The notes below the pieces were generated by a model. It made no database searches. It was not told the origin of the DNA and saw nothing but the letters and a program-made list of their open reading frames with translations. DNA of 64,000 nt from Centroberyx gerrardi (taxonomy: Eukaryota; Chordata; Actinopteri; Beryciformes; Berycidae), in assembly GCF_048128805.1 (NCBI RefSeq), contig NC_136005.1:19866260-19930259 (forward strand). Direction: 5' to 3'. Each line of letters starts with the position of its first letter. The stretch's first letter is position 1. The translations under genes were made by a program, and so were the position numbers. Shown here one piece after another: positions 1-13,900 of this stretch.

Positions 1-600
1 ATCTAGTTAAATTTGCAAAGCCAATGATCATGTTAGCCTAGCAGATGTTACATTAATGTTTTTGTATCTTACAGAGTGTGATTGGTATGTGCAATAGAAA
101 TTACAAGATATTACGACGCATAATTATACACTGAATAGATTTTTTTTATTAATTACTTCCTATGGATGAGAGTTGATCGCTTTTCTCAGTTTACCAAAGC
201 TTAGTTTCCCTCTTCTCGGTCAGCACGTGAAATCACCACCCCGCCCAGATCCCATCTTTACGTCCCTGGTCTGTCCATTAGCTTTCCTTTAGCCAGGGAG
301 CTCAGCCACTGCATGTTACAGGCTTTTTTTTTTAAGGCGGACATAACCGAGCTAACTGCAATTTCTAAGAGCAGTAGGCTACTTTGCTGTGATCAACCAG
401 TATTCGTATGGATAGAGAATGTTCCAGAATAATCCCATGACGTCGAGTTACCTTGGTTACCCGTCGTTGTTTTTTTTTGGGCAATAACCCTCAGCTACTA
501 GTATTTTAACAACTTACTTCAAAATAGTTTATGCCAGAAGCGTATATGAGCCGTATTTTAAGCATGGAAGTGGTGGAATTGAGAGTTTTTCTCTGCAGAA
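1..600. other. Upstream flank, no gene seen
   Basis: AT-rich non-coding sequence upstream of the first promoter. I see no exon with plausible splice sites and no recognisable protein. In mammals the gene on this side of BRDT is TGFBR3, but nothing here resembles it. Confidence 0.5.
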
Positions 601-614
601 AAACAGAAACTGCA

Positions 615-746
615 CACGTGGAGTGTTTTGACCAATCAGTTGTAGAGGCTTGAACAGAGGGGTATAAAATACGAGGCGGTTGCCGTAGAGCCGTCCGCCA
701 TTGAAAGGCTGAAACGCTCAGCGTATGAGCCCGTGTGTCTTGCAAG
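615..746 (+). promoter_or_regulatory. brdt: TATA/CCAAT promoter and probable non-coding first exon of brdt
   Basis: An E-box CACGTG (615-620), a CCAAT box in ACCAATCAG (631-639) and a TATA box TATAAAA (663-669) sit in normal order and spacing. Transcription would start near 690-700. The sequence then runs to a donor GTAATG whose GT is at 747-748, giving a short untranslated exon that could splice to the acceptor before 4858. A second possible untranslated exon ends at 990, before GTAAAT. The elements are visible; their link to brdt is inferred from strand, position and the absence of any other gene between. Confidence 0.5.
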
Positions 747-3700
747 GTAATGCTAGCACATTTGATGCTTACTAAACTTCATGTTTGCCTAGCTATCTTT
801 GGAGCTAAAGTTTTGCCAAAGCTAACCTGACGTGACAAGAAGTAACGTTAATTCCAGCGGGCAACTTCAACGACAGCTAGCCAGCTACGTTGGATGCATA
901 TTGCTCAGTGAAGAATGCACCTGCCTTACCCTGACAAGAAACTCCGGTCTCATTTCGGCAATTAAACAATCTTGTGCCAAAGACGGAAAGGTAAATAGGC
1001 CGACAATATAAATTGGTTAACGCTGACTGTTAGCTACTGCTAGCCAATTAACTAAAAGTTATCAAACATACTAGCTACAAAAATTTGCTAGCTAACGTTA
1101 AATCTGGTCAGAGTTCTTATGTAAATGTTTGAATTAAGATGAAGATGTGTTTTGTGTCAGCTGACTAGCTACCCGGATAACATTTAGGCCTTGACGTTTT
1201 AATCGAAACACCGACAACAAACTTAATTCTCCTGACAGCAGTGTAGGAGTTTGCCGTTAGCTAGCTAGCTAATTGCTAGATGCTACAACCAACCCGGTCG
1301 GCCAGTGGGCGGGGCCGTCGCTTCACGTGCTGGCCTGAGACTTGTCAACACTGCTGCTGTTTTGGCGACTTGCTGCCTTGAAGCCACGCTTCCATTCAAA
1401 ACCATGCTTAACTATCGTTTGGGAAGTCGCTAAATAAAGCCATAAATTAGATAGGCCTACTTCATTAACCTTCAAAGAAAGTAAGTTGGTATTAAAGTAC
1501 TGCCTTTAAATCACTGTTTAACATTGTTTTATAAGTATTAAGGTTGAAATAGCCGAATTAGGTTTCAGATTTTACACTTATTGACTATTTCTTTCTCAGT
1601 AAATTAGCAGCCCAGTTCCATTCTAAAACATGGAATATGCCAGGGATATGACAGGATAACTGAATTCTGTCCAGGACAGTCCTTGAACCAACCAGTCGCT
1701 CAATGTTAAGGCTGTATGTTTTCCATAAGCTGGGCTTCTTATTTGAGAGTGTGACAAAAAGCTGAAGACGTTCCAACTGCAGCCTCATGTGCTTGCTTTT
1801 TTAAAATTTATTTATTATTATTATTTTTTATTAACTTTTTCCTTGGTCCCACTTTATAGTTTAAGTCCCTTATTTGAGGTTATGAGCTGTGCTAAATATT
1901 GTGTTGACAAGCAGGACCAAGTTTAGTTAGCTCATTAAGGTTTGATTTAACAAAATGCATCTGTTAGAATTAAAACAGTTTTTAAAACAAAACAAATGAT
2001 TAGACTGGCCATACCTAATCAAATCAGCACTGTTGAATGTTCACTTGACTCAGTGTTACACCTCAAGATGATGAACGTTCAACAGTCTGTACCTCGTGAA
2101 CTATTGACAAAGCTAATTTTCATGACTGCAGCCATCTTGAAGTGTACCAAAAGAGATAATATCCTGTCCTCCTATATGACTGAGTTTTTTTTCCCTTTAA
2201 AGATGTTTGTTTATTTGAATTCTAGCATAATTTTTTTTTTCCATGTGACTTCAGAATATTGGACACCTAGGAGTTTGTTGGAATACACATTGGAATATAT
2301 TAAATATGACATTGGTATTAACGATAATTGGTCATTTGCAAGCATTAATAGACTAATCTGAATGGTACATTAAAATAAAATTATTTTGGATGTGGAGCTA
2401 ATTTTGGATGGCTGCAGCACCCAAACATAACTTGATTGCTTTCATGTTTCATCACCTATACAGCTTAATAGATACCCCCTTTCCATGGCATGATTTTCCT
2501 GTGGGCTACAATTTAACTTTGTATGAACCTGTATGTTCCAAAAGGGCGAATATGAATTCTGTCTAATATAAATGGTTTTTGTATAAAAATATTTTGTCTT
2601 GATTTTAAAAATAAAATGGTAAACAAGATCAACATAACTTGTAATGTAAATTTTTTGGGTTGGGTTAAAATGGTTACCAATTGCGGGGCTATGAAGATAA
2701 TTGGTAAGTGCAATACACAAGGATTTGGCCCTGCCCTTGGCCCATAACCTCTCCCTTGGCTGGGAGATTACAGATGGGCTGATTGATAATCACTTTAAAG
2801 TGGCAGGGATGGCACTTTATTTTGGGCACCAGTCTGCTGGGTTGTATCGCATGCTATTTCCATTTGCCTCTGTTCTCAGTTGTTGCCAACAAGGAAAGTT
2901 CTTGCTCCAGTCCTGGGTTAGTAATGTTTGAGACTTGACTGTTTGAATCTGGTCTGTTGGAGCTGTCATCAATGTATATTTCTTTATTGGCTGTGTAGCA
3001 GAGTAGCTCAATCATCAGACACTCTGCCTAAATGAGGACAAGTGAGGATTGCCCTTTTGCTGAGTAGTAGATGTTCTTCGGCAAGCTAAAACCAGGTTTG
3101 AATAGTGTTTGGGTTTTTTTTTTCTCGTTTTTTTTTGATTGACGTGGAGCTTGATGATAAATTTGGCCATATGCATCTGTAAAGCATAAAACTTGTTCTC
3201 CTTTAACCTGAGGTATGTTTGTTTTTTTGCTTCTTTCATATGGCTTTAAAGATCATTTATTCTAAAAAGATTTTTGTCAACCTTGATTTGTTGCCCTGAT
3301 TTCCAAACTGATTCTAGTTTATTCTTTTACCCCCCAAATATTGTTAAATGTTTGCTCTAGGTTCTGTCTTGAGAACCTAGAGCAACAAGTGGTAATTGGG
3401 ATGTACACTAAACATGTTATGGCAGTGGATCATTATTCCCTAAGCCTTCATGGATAAATCTGTGGACAAACCTCCAGCTTGGCCTTCTTGAACCATTTTC
3501 TGACATAATTGGTTATGGGACATAACATATCCCTTGTTTACTGTTTAAAGTCACTTTACCTTCTGTAGAAACATCTATAACATAATGTTGATGTAAAGTT
3601 TTTTTTTTTTGTTAAGATAAAATGCTGAATGCGAGTTCTGTTGAGTAATGGGCTTGGAATTATTTTCTATGTGATGCAGTAGGTGGCAGCATTAACCACA

Positions 3701-4857
3701 CATTTAGCAGTAAAGAGGCTTTGTTTAAAAACATCTACAAGTTGGAAGCTGCTGTTCACATCGTTTGACTGGTACACTGAGATTTTACACTGCCCAATCC
3801 TATGGATATGGGCAATTTGATAGTTTTATGTATATAGCCAGTGTCAGAAATTGTTGATAGATTTTTAATAAAGATGCCAGTTAAAATTCTATAATTTTAC
3901 CATTCATAATTGTACAGTTTATCTCCAAAATTGCAATGCCTTCCTGCCTTTTATATCATAGAATCATTCACTGTTTTGAGTGAATAATGGTTGCTTTAAC
4001 TTTGTGGTTTCATAGTCAAAAACTGTAAAAGCAGTGATCAGTGAGTTATTTCTCCATCATGCCATTTTGGAGTGAAATGTTATATCTGTCTTAGCATCCA
4101 TTTTTGTTTTCCATTTCATTTGAATGGTTTGAATTGAGGTTTAAACCTGTCAGTAGGCCTTTGATCATAGTTGTTGGTGACCATTATAAAAAGGGGTAAG
4201 TATGTAAGAATGATCCAATCCTACCTGCAGGTTGATTGATCCTCATTCTTGTGCCAGGTTTAATTAGAATAGGACCAAACTACCTGCCAAGTGATCACTC
4301 TTCAATTTAATCTTAAACTTAACTAAAATCTGAGCTGGAGAATGAGTTCATTTCTATGCCATTTACCTAGTTTTGCATGTGATGGAGCAGATTGACCATT
4401 AACATTGTAACTGAGCTAAGTGTGATTTTTATTGAAATGAACAATATCGGAACAGTTCCTATTCAATTTCTTTAACCTAACCAAAAAATGACTACCAGGG
4501 GTAAGGGGTTTAATTCTCTTTTAGGCTGCCATGCTAAAATGCTGTATGCTTCGCTCTACTGTTAGGCTCTTAAGATGAAAGTAGTCAGCGCATGGCATGT
4601 TTATTGCTGTAGGGCTATATTTTGTAACTACAAAACTGCAAAAGCATATTTATATGCTAAAGGATGTAAATTATAAACCTGCTATTGGGCAGAGTAGGTA
4701 AGTTTAACTTTTAGCATTGATACAATATTAAGGGAAGTCATCCCCTTAAGACTCTTACTAAATTACTTTTTTCCTAACTCTTTATTTTTTCCCCAATCCA
4801 CATTTTTGATATCTTGAGTAATTTCCTATTGAAAATTACTCTTCACTCTTTGTTTAG
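747..4857 (+). other. brdt: Long first intron of brdt (5' UTR intron)
   Basis: About 4.1 kb of AT-rich sequence without a convincing coding exon. It holds a GC box GGGCGGGGC (1307-1315) next to an E-box CACGTG (1324-1329), which may be an alternative promoter. It also holds a perfect 14-bp hairpin (3352-3385) and a CTCF-like motif (3677-3690). It ends at the acceptor TTTGTTTAG before the first coding exon. The short open frames on both strands look like chance. Confidence 0.5.
3352..3385. repeat. Perfect 14-bp hairpin in brdt intron 1
   Basis: The arm TTGCTCTAGGTTCT is followed by a 6-base loop and its exact reverse complement. The stem is too short for a normal microRNA precursor. Confidence 0.6.
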
Positions 4858-4941
4858 GAGTGTAGCGTGTGATGAGAGCTAAGCTGCAACAAAGCCTATC
4901 TTGAGACAGCCTCCACCTCTTCACGGGCTTTGGACACCACA

Positions 4942-7900
4942 ATGTCGGACGTGAAAGTCTCTCAGATTCCCACTGTGAGTGGAAATCCCCCTCCTCCAGC
5001 GGTCATAAATCCCAAGAAGCCCGGACGTTTAACCAATCAGCTGCAGTATCTGGAAAAGGTGGTGGTCAGAGCCTTATGGAAGCATCACTTTTCGTGGCCC
5101 TTTCGCCAGCCTGTTGATGCAGTCGCACTGCATCTTCCAGTAAGTAGTAAAATTCTCAAAGCTAGATTAATTGTAACACTTAAGCCTGATTCTAAATGCC
5201 TTTGTTGTCAAGATGCCATAAGTTTTTATTTATTTGTTTTTTTCTTTTGGTGGGTATCAATTAAACTATTTCAGTGATTTAACTTAAAATTAGATTATGC
5301 ACTTTTTCTTAATGGGTTAAAGTTCAGGAAAACCCTTGTCTGTTTATGGCAGTGCCTTTTTGTTGTTGTTGTTTTTTGTTCTAGGATTATTATGCAATTA
5401 TTACAAATCCTATGGATCTGGGCACCATTAAGAAGCGTCTCCAGAACAATTATTACTGGAAGGGGCTTGAATGTATACAGGACTTCAACGCCATGTTCAC
5501 CAACTGCTATATGTACAATCGGGTAAGGAGAAGTGAATTCTCTTTGTGGTGTATGTAGTGCACTCAAATGTGTATTTGCAGACTTTAAACCATACACATA
5601 GAAATGTCAAGTTAGTTTGACTCCCATCATGGAATGTTATGCAGAAATAACAGATCTGTACACTGACATAGTTTTCAGTTATCCATATTGCTGTGCTATA
5701 ATGTAAATGAGGTAGTTCCACCCTCATTCACCAAAAACGGCAATTGATTCAGGGTTTTTTTTGTTGGGGTATTGCAATAATGCAGATAGTCAAAATTATT
5801 TCTGCAGTTCAATCTTGATCATCAGTGCATGCTTTGTGAGCTCTTTGGGTTTTTTTTTGCTGTCCCCAGCCTACTGATGACATTGTTTACATGGCACAAA
5901 ACCTGGAGAAGCTTTTCTTGCAGAAAGTGGCCCAAATGCCTAAGGAGGAGAGTGAAGTGTCAGCAGTCACTACAAAGGCGCCGGGGAAAGGGAGGAAGAC
6001 AAATCCAGGTATAGCACAGTCACTTCAACAGTGCTTTTAAGATGTGGTCGCACATCGTTTTATGCCTTGTTTGGAATTTGTACCTCAGGCTGTTAGTCTG
6101 CCTGCTTCTATATAATTGGGTTGTAGTTGTCATTTTGGTGGTTCATCATTGAAAATCTGCATTAAACACCCCACACACTCAAAAACATCACCATGGTAAA
6201 ACTTGAAATCTGAACTGAAATTTTATAGTAACATATTGTAGAAAGTCATTGGCCTGTTCATTTTAGCGTCGAAACTGCATCTGATTCTTGTGTGTGTTCA
6301 CTTTGCTTGCCAAATGCCCTTAATGCAGGTGCAGTGAAGCTGAGACCCCACTCCCCGGTGTCGGAGGTCGTGTTCCAGCAGACAGTGACGGTCATTCCTC
6401 CTGATGTGCTTCACTCCATCCCACCCGCCCAGCTCTCCACACAAATCGATGCAACAGTAGGTGTTGTTAATGCTTCCTCTGTGGCTTGTACAGTATACAT
6501 AGTAAAGTCATAACAATAAGTTATTTAAATTATGAAATTAATTATTTTTGAGAGTATACAGAAAGGAGGTCCTAACACCTCTGCCATTACAAAGTAGGAA
6601 ACATTTAGAATTTTCTTCAGAGACTTGGCTGGATGTTTGCTGCTTAAGTTAATGCAACTCATGATACCGCTCAGTAAAGAACAGACTTGATTTGTAGAAT
6701 TATCCACACATGACGAATTATACAGATAGTGAAGATAGTATAGAGGAATGAAGTGTCTCACTTTTTGCTGTTGGCCTGACTTTGGCTCTTGAAGGCCAAG
6801 GTGCGGTCACCACACTGTAAAAAAGTGTTTTACCATTTTTGCAGTTACTGGTAACAAGAGTTAGGGGAGAAAAAGCTTGAAAGTTGAATAGATCCCCCAC
6901 GGCAGCTAAGAGGATTACTGTTATAAGCTCCTGGTTGTCTGTGATAACTGTTCTACCAAAATGAATAATTTCTTTCAAAGAAGATAAGACTGAAGTGATG
7001 TTTCTGAAGCATTTAGTGGTATTGTGGCCAAATACTAATGTTAAATGACAGGACAGATACCATAACCTGCACTTGTGCCTCATACCCACATTTTTACTGC
7101 TAATTTCTACTGCTACTTACTAAAATACTTAGGAAATCTTAAATTCAGTGTCCCAATATGTTTGACTGTGCTACATTTCTAATTTAAGGGGCTATAGTGA
7201 TATATTGTGTGCGGTGGCATTTGCTTGTTTGATCAGAAACAAGTCTTTTTCTTTATATTCAGATTAAAAAAGGTTTTAAGAGGAAAGCAGACCCCACAAC
7301 CTCAACCAGCTCAGCAATCACTAGCTGTGAAGTATCGCCTCGTGTGGAGCTTTCAGCACCTTGTAAGTTATTCTCCAGGCGGGGCAGCGGAAGGCCCATC
7401 AAACCACCCAGGAAAGACCTGCCCGATTCTCCCCTTTTGGGCAAGAAGGCCAAACTTTCTGAGCAGCTCAAGTACTGCAATGTTATCCTGAAGGAGATGC
7501 TCGCAAAGAGGCACTCAGGATATGCGTGGCCCTTCTACACCCCTGTTGATGTAGATGCCTTGGGCTTGCATGACTACCATGACATTATCCTACAGCCTAT
7601 GGATCTGAGCACCATAAGGGTAAGATGATGATGATGATAATCTAAATTGAGTGTTTAACATCATGCTCTATACAAATCAAATGGCAATATTTAGATCATG
7701 AGACTTCAACATGTTTCCTCAGAAAAAAATGGATCAACGAGAGTACGCAAACGCCCAAGAGTTTGCTGCTGATGTCAGACTGATGTTCTCCAACTGTTAC
7801 AAATATAATCCACCTTCGCATGAAGTCGTCTTGATGGCAAGAAGACTGCAGGTATAGTTTCATCTATACTGTTAAAAAAAATAAAAACATTACATTAATT

Positions 7901-10900
7901 ATGTTCATCAACAGTAAAGATTTAAAATGGAAATGAAATGGTCACACTGCTGGTGGTGATAACTGTAATAGTAATTAATGGTGGTAGTAGTAATATTACT
8001 GTTAGTATTATTATTATAATAAAAAAAAAAACCATTTGTGTTGGCACTGCCAGGATGTTTTTGAGGCCCGATATTCGAAGCTTCCAGAAGAACCACAGAG
8101 TCACTCCCCGCCAAATGGGAGTCACTCCTTACCTGTTCATCGAGTTGACAAGGGAAAAGGAGACGGACCTGAAAGTCTCTCAACCACAGCGAGTACCGAC
8201 AGCGAAAGCTCCTCGGAGTTGGAAAGATCATCAGACAGGAGGGCCGTGCAGCTGGCCAATCTAGAGGAACAGGTTGGTGTACGTGTCGGTAAAAGTGAAA
8301 AGCCATTTTGAGAAGTTAATCACCTCTTTGCACTTTTGCTTAATTGCCTCATCTCATTAATGGCTGGCTTTTCAGTTGAAAGCGGTTAGTGATCAACTGC
8401 ATAGACTCACCCAGGCGCCCCTGCTGAAACTAAAGAAGAAAGAGAAGACGAAAAAGGACAGAAGACCCAAAGAACAGAATATCATTGGGAAAAAGCACAA
8501 ATCCTCAAAAAGCAAATCTAACATACAGAAACTGGTCAACAGCAAAGGCTCTACTCTGTACGTGAGCTCCACTTCATTGAATATGGGTTTTATTTTATAC
8601 TTTTTGCCAGTAACATAGAACAGTGTATCCTACAACTTGTGCTAAGGATGATGTGAGATGTTTGTATGTGTACATGTCTAGGCATGGCAAGAGACACAAT
8701 ATTCAAGCAGTACCCATCAAATCTGAGGATGAGGGTATAGCGATACCAATGTCTTACCATGAGAAGAGGCAGTTGAGTCTGGACATCAACAAGCTGCCTG
8801 GTGACAAGCTGGGCAAGCTGGTGAATATCATTCAGGCCCGGGAGTCTTCTCTGCGAAATTCCAGTCCAGAGGAGATTGAGATTGACTTTGAAAAGCTTAA
8901 GCCTTCTACACTGAGGGCTGTGCAGAGGTTCGTTATGACGTGTCTGAGGAAACGCTCCAAGAGTATTAACAGTAAGTGCAATTCCCTCCCGCTCCCTTAA
9001 AGCTTTCCTCTTTCAACAAATGCATCTTTTTAGATTAGAGCTTCATTAAATACATCTTTTCTTTACTTAGGATGGAAGGTTGTCGTCATTGCCATTTTTC
9101 TCTGCTGTCCCACAGAAAAAAAGTTGGTGAAACCCAAACAAGGAGCGCAGACTGGGAAATTAAAGGATGCTGGGAGATCTCAGGTTGTCGGTAAAGAGCA
9201 GAGCTTGACTAAGAAGAAAAAGTCAATGGGTGAGAATTGAATACCCTTACCAGTGTGATTTCATTGCCGCTGTAGTGCTTCCACAAGTGAGGCATTGAGT
9301 GTAAATTACAGCTTTCCCTTTTTGTGTAACAGGTGAACCGATGGCGTCGCAAGACCCCAGCTACCTGCCGCGCCTCAGTGAGAGCAGCAGCTCCTCCTCC
9401 AGCTCTGATGGCAGCAGCAGCAGCAGCAGTAGTGATTCAAGCACTTCTGATAGCAGTGACTCTGAATCAGGTTAGCTGCTCTCCTCAGCACTCTGCCCTC
9501 ACCTACCTCGTTTTCCTCCTACCTCCACTCTTAAAATAAGAGATACGCTATAGCTAAAACCCACCTGGACACCTGACTACCAGGGTTCACACCCTTTTCA
9601 CTTGCTGGCATACCAAATACTTAGTTATTAAACTGTTTTTGCATGTTCATTGGGTGTTTTTTTTTCCTCATTATTTCATGCACACTTCATAATCTGTCTG
9701 CACTTAAGATATGCACAAACCTGTCACAAAGCCATCTGAGATTATTGGAGTAAAATATTTGTATTTTATTGTAGTTGAACCTTAATGTATGCCTGACATG
9801 CTGCTTCAATAGTACTATACTGTTGGCTTCTGATAAGCAATTAAAAGCAAAAATATATAAAATTTTATACATTTGAGATGTGGCCTAGATTGGTATTTGC
9901 ACTTTTTTGGTAAAACGTCACTTTATGACACCAATCCTCCCTTGTGCCTCTGCTTTCCTGTCACTATGCAATGAAAGCTGGTCCTCACTTTAAACCTCCG
10001 TACTCCGGTTTCACTGAGTTTGTTTCTGCTCAGGTTCTCAATTGTATGATTTCCAAATGATGATGTAGCACAGTGGGTAATGGGTGTCATGTTATTATTT
10101 TTAGTGAGTCCTTTTTTTTTGTGTGTGTTTGGGGGGGGGGGGGGTTGAACCTCTAGAGGTTCAAATAAATATTTTGACAATGTACATTTGATATTAAGTG
10201 GTGTTCTCATTGTATTTATAATACTATGTGCCTAGTTATGTCTTTTTATTACTTACGGAGTATTAGGACATTCAGCTGTTTTGATTTTGAGAAATTGGTA
10301 TGAAAAGTTGAACTCTCCAAATTAGTATAGTGGGAGGTAATTTTGTAATGGGATGTTGCAATACAAATTGTTTTACTGTCATGTAATATTCATGTGTCCT
10401 TCTAAACCTTAGAAAAAAACCTGTCAAGTGTTTTATTTTTGATATAAAAAGTTTTGCAAAAAAAAAAGTGACTGTTTGGTTTAGTAGACTGAAAATTAGA
10501 CTGAGAAATTATTATTGTGCATGTCTTTCAGTGCCGAAAACAAAGAAGCAGAAAAGTAAAGACATTTGCCAGAAGGCTAAAACTAAGGTAAATACATCCA
10601 CAACTTACTTGCTTGCAATCAAAAGTGATTCATGGCAAGACAGCCATGCTGGTTACAATGGAAACATAAGAATTTAATTTCTCCTTAAGTCAAAGGTGAA
10701 ACGTGCTGCCCATAGCATGCAGATATTGGAGAGAAAAGATTTGATAAAAGCCTCAAACAAGACTTGTCAGCCAACTCCTGCCTTGCAATCCCTGGTGGCA
10801 GAAACCAAAGGCCGCTCTACACAGCCACATGCAGACCAGGCGTGTGATGGGCTGATTCTGTCTCCTCCAGGTAATGCTTATATCTACCCTCTTTTCTGTG

Positions 10901-13900
10901 CAATAGCTAACAGGGACATGAGATGTCACGATTAATGCAAGGTTATTCCATTTGTATCAATTTATCTTGGTGTGGTTAATTGCGATTTTCTCCAAGAATA
11001 TGGAAGAACTGCTCGGCTAGCCCGGGGCTTGGAAAACTGGGTCAGGTTTTTCCAGTTGAACTTAGGAACTCAGTGGGCTGACATTGAACAAGCACAAGAG
11101 TGCTGTGGTTACCGTAACTCAATTCTAATTCAATTCATATGTATTTACCTGCATTGTTCTTTCCTCCAGTTCTGTGTTGTTAATGTCTCAGTGAAAAGTC
11201 TGTCCCATGGGGGGAAACTTTAGCAGTATCTTCTTGCTGCCGTTGTCCTTTTATTGATTTTACATGTTAAAGAGTTTTCTCATATATAAGAATGTTTGCG
11301 CTCATGGTTTATCTTTATTCTGCCTTATCCCCCTCATTCTACCCCAGCCTTACACAGCGATCTGCCTCAGCAACCTTCGAGACCTAGTGCCAAAGCAGCA
11401 CCTCTACCTCCCAAAAACTCTGTGCTCCCTGATCAGCTTTGTCGGCCCCCTGAACTGGAGTCCCTCCTTGAGATTCCTAGTCTCTCCCTCACTGCCGGTG
11501 GCTCCAACATGGCCGTAGTGTCCACCGCTTATGAACCTTCCTCCACCTCCCCCTGTTCACCTCAGGCCCTTTCCTCTTTAATTCCCCCATATCCTCGGTG
11601 TCCTTCAGAAACACAAGTTCAGGAAGTGAAAACCAGCTCACTTTCACTCGATCCTCCTGATAGGGCTGAACAGGAAGGTAAGGGACCAGTCGCAGTAATT
11701 AGCCCCCGTTCTCCCAGCTTGCAGCATGCGGCTTTGTGTGTTGCGTTCAACCCATCTGACGCCGCCTCTTTTCTGCCTTTCAGTTGATTTTGTTGGCTCT
11801 GGTCTTAGGATTTGAATGGATCCACTCAATCCATTCAAATTCTGTGGCTCTGGTTTTAGGATTCAGCATCACTGTAGCTCTGGCTGTATCTGTGTTTTAC
11901 CTCTGTGCTGCTCACATAGTTATATTGTGTTAAAGGTCATTTACTTTACTTTATTTCTTCGACAGATTTGTCTGCGCTGTTATCGCCCCTGACATCTCCT
12001 TCAGGAATTGTGCTGGACTGGTCTACCACCAGACTTGAGGTACTTATGATGAAACGGCAACACTCTTAGTACACTATTGGCTGTGACATTCAAATGTGCA
12101 TTGTAACATTTCTACAGTGCGACTGTTGGGTCTGAACTGGGCCTTAATTTAGACAAATTGAGGGCAGAAAGGATTAGACAGAAGGATGACTAAGGTCATT
12201 TTTTCATCTGTAGTTTTTAATTGGTCTCAATCAAAAGTGAAGTTGTGGCAATTCTTCATTGGTGTGGTAATGCTACTCATTACAAATGGTCAAACAAATA
12301 ATACTTAAAGGCATGTTGTATTCAGAGAGTCTCGTCCTTTTTATAATTTGCTCACAAAACTAAAATGAAATCTCTCCTTTCAGCAGTGCCCACTGTTGTC
12401 CCCTCTGCAGGACAGCCCGTTGCAGGAAAATGATGATGGGAGAGGAGGTAAGTCACTGGTCAACCCTGACATGGACTAAATGAAATTAATGGTACCTTTT
12501 GCAGGACACTCCTTAAAAATGTATTATCGTAGATTTCAGATTCTCTGAGGATTTGCTCGACAGTCGTACCACCGATGTGTCTTGCACCAACACAGCCGAT
12601 ACATCTGCTCAAGATGGGAAACCCCAATGTCCCAAAAAGGTTGGCTTTGTTTAATCCAGAGTTTACTATTCCAGAGTATTAAGATCTTTACTCTGAATTG
12701 TTTCTGAATTAATCTGCAGTTAATGATACTCAATTTGAAAGAGATTGCAAATGAACTTTGTGATTTGTCTGTTTTTAGGATATTGTCCTGAAAAATGCAG
12801 ACTCTTGGGCTAGGCTGATGAAAAAGTCTGTTACCCCGAATATTATCAAGTCCTCAAAGGAGAGCTTCCAGCAGTTCCGTAAGGTTGCTATGGAAAAGGA
12901 ACAACGTGAAAAAGCACTGAAGAAGAGACAGATGGAGGCAAACGGGGAGACGGAGGCTCCTGAAAAGAGCAGGTATTTCCAGAGAAACGGCCTGATGTGC
13001 ATCCTGAATTCACATTTTGTGAAAGCTTGCAGACTAGCCTGGTTCCAGACTTCTGAATCGCGACCCGCCCACTCTTCGGATTTGGTTGAGCGTTTCAGGG
13101 TCTGGTGTTAATCTATTCAAAGGCGATTTCTCGATGGGAAAAATGATCGGGCCAATCAGCGCCTTTGTGCCTTTTGTTTGAACCGTTTGTGCAGCGGTTT
13201 TTCATTGCCGTTTCGGTTTAATATTTGTTGAAATCATTCCTTAACCAATATGTTGTCTTTGCAGAGACGATATTTTTGTCAAACGACCAACATTCTTGGT
13301 GAAGTTAGTAAATGCGCCCAGCATCAGTGTAACTGAAAATAACATCAGAGCGGCCGGAAAGGTCAGTCACTAGTGATTGGTTTGGGGAAAATCAACACCC
13401 CCCTACACAGAAAACTGCTAGCAAGGAGGCAATGTCAGACTGAATAATGGAGTGGAAACGAAATGGCCATTCAGTCTGAATAGCAGGCTACTTGCAGACT
13501 GATCCGAATGGCAAAATTTCCAGATGTGTCCAGTTGGATTTATATAATAACTCAAAATGAACATAAAAATGTTAGCAAGAAAGAACGGTCTGCCTCTCAA
13601 CCTCGCCTTCTTGAAAAGCAACATGTTTGTCAAATTAACAATAAAAATGACGCTGTTGTTGATACTATTGCTATGTTTAATCAATTCATATCATTACATA
13701 ATATTGGTCAGGCCCAAGGATTCTGATATTCAAGTGATCAGCATAATGTGGAAGCACAGGAAGATGAGCCGTATGGATCCCATCATCCGGAACATAGCAT
13801 GCTAGTGTAAATCGGCCTTTAGACACTGAACAAGCATGTGGGTTTGCCCAACCCATAGTTTTTGAAAGGATGCTGATGAGTGAAAGCCAGAAGAGAATTT

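Noticed and set aside
4930-4941. TTG start four codons before the brdt ATG
   Set aside because: Vertebrate initiation at TTG is not expected, and the ATG at 4942 gives the family N-terminus.
13265-13361. Possible extra brdt exon with acceptor and donor
   Set aside because: Its frames do not match BET proteins, and the flanking exons join in phase without it.
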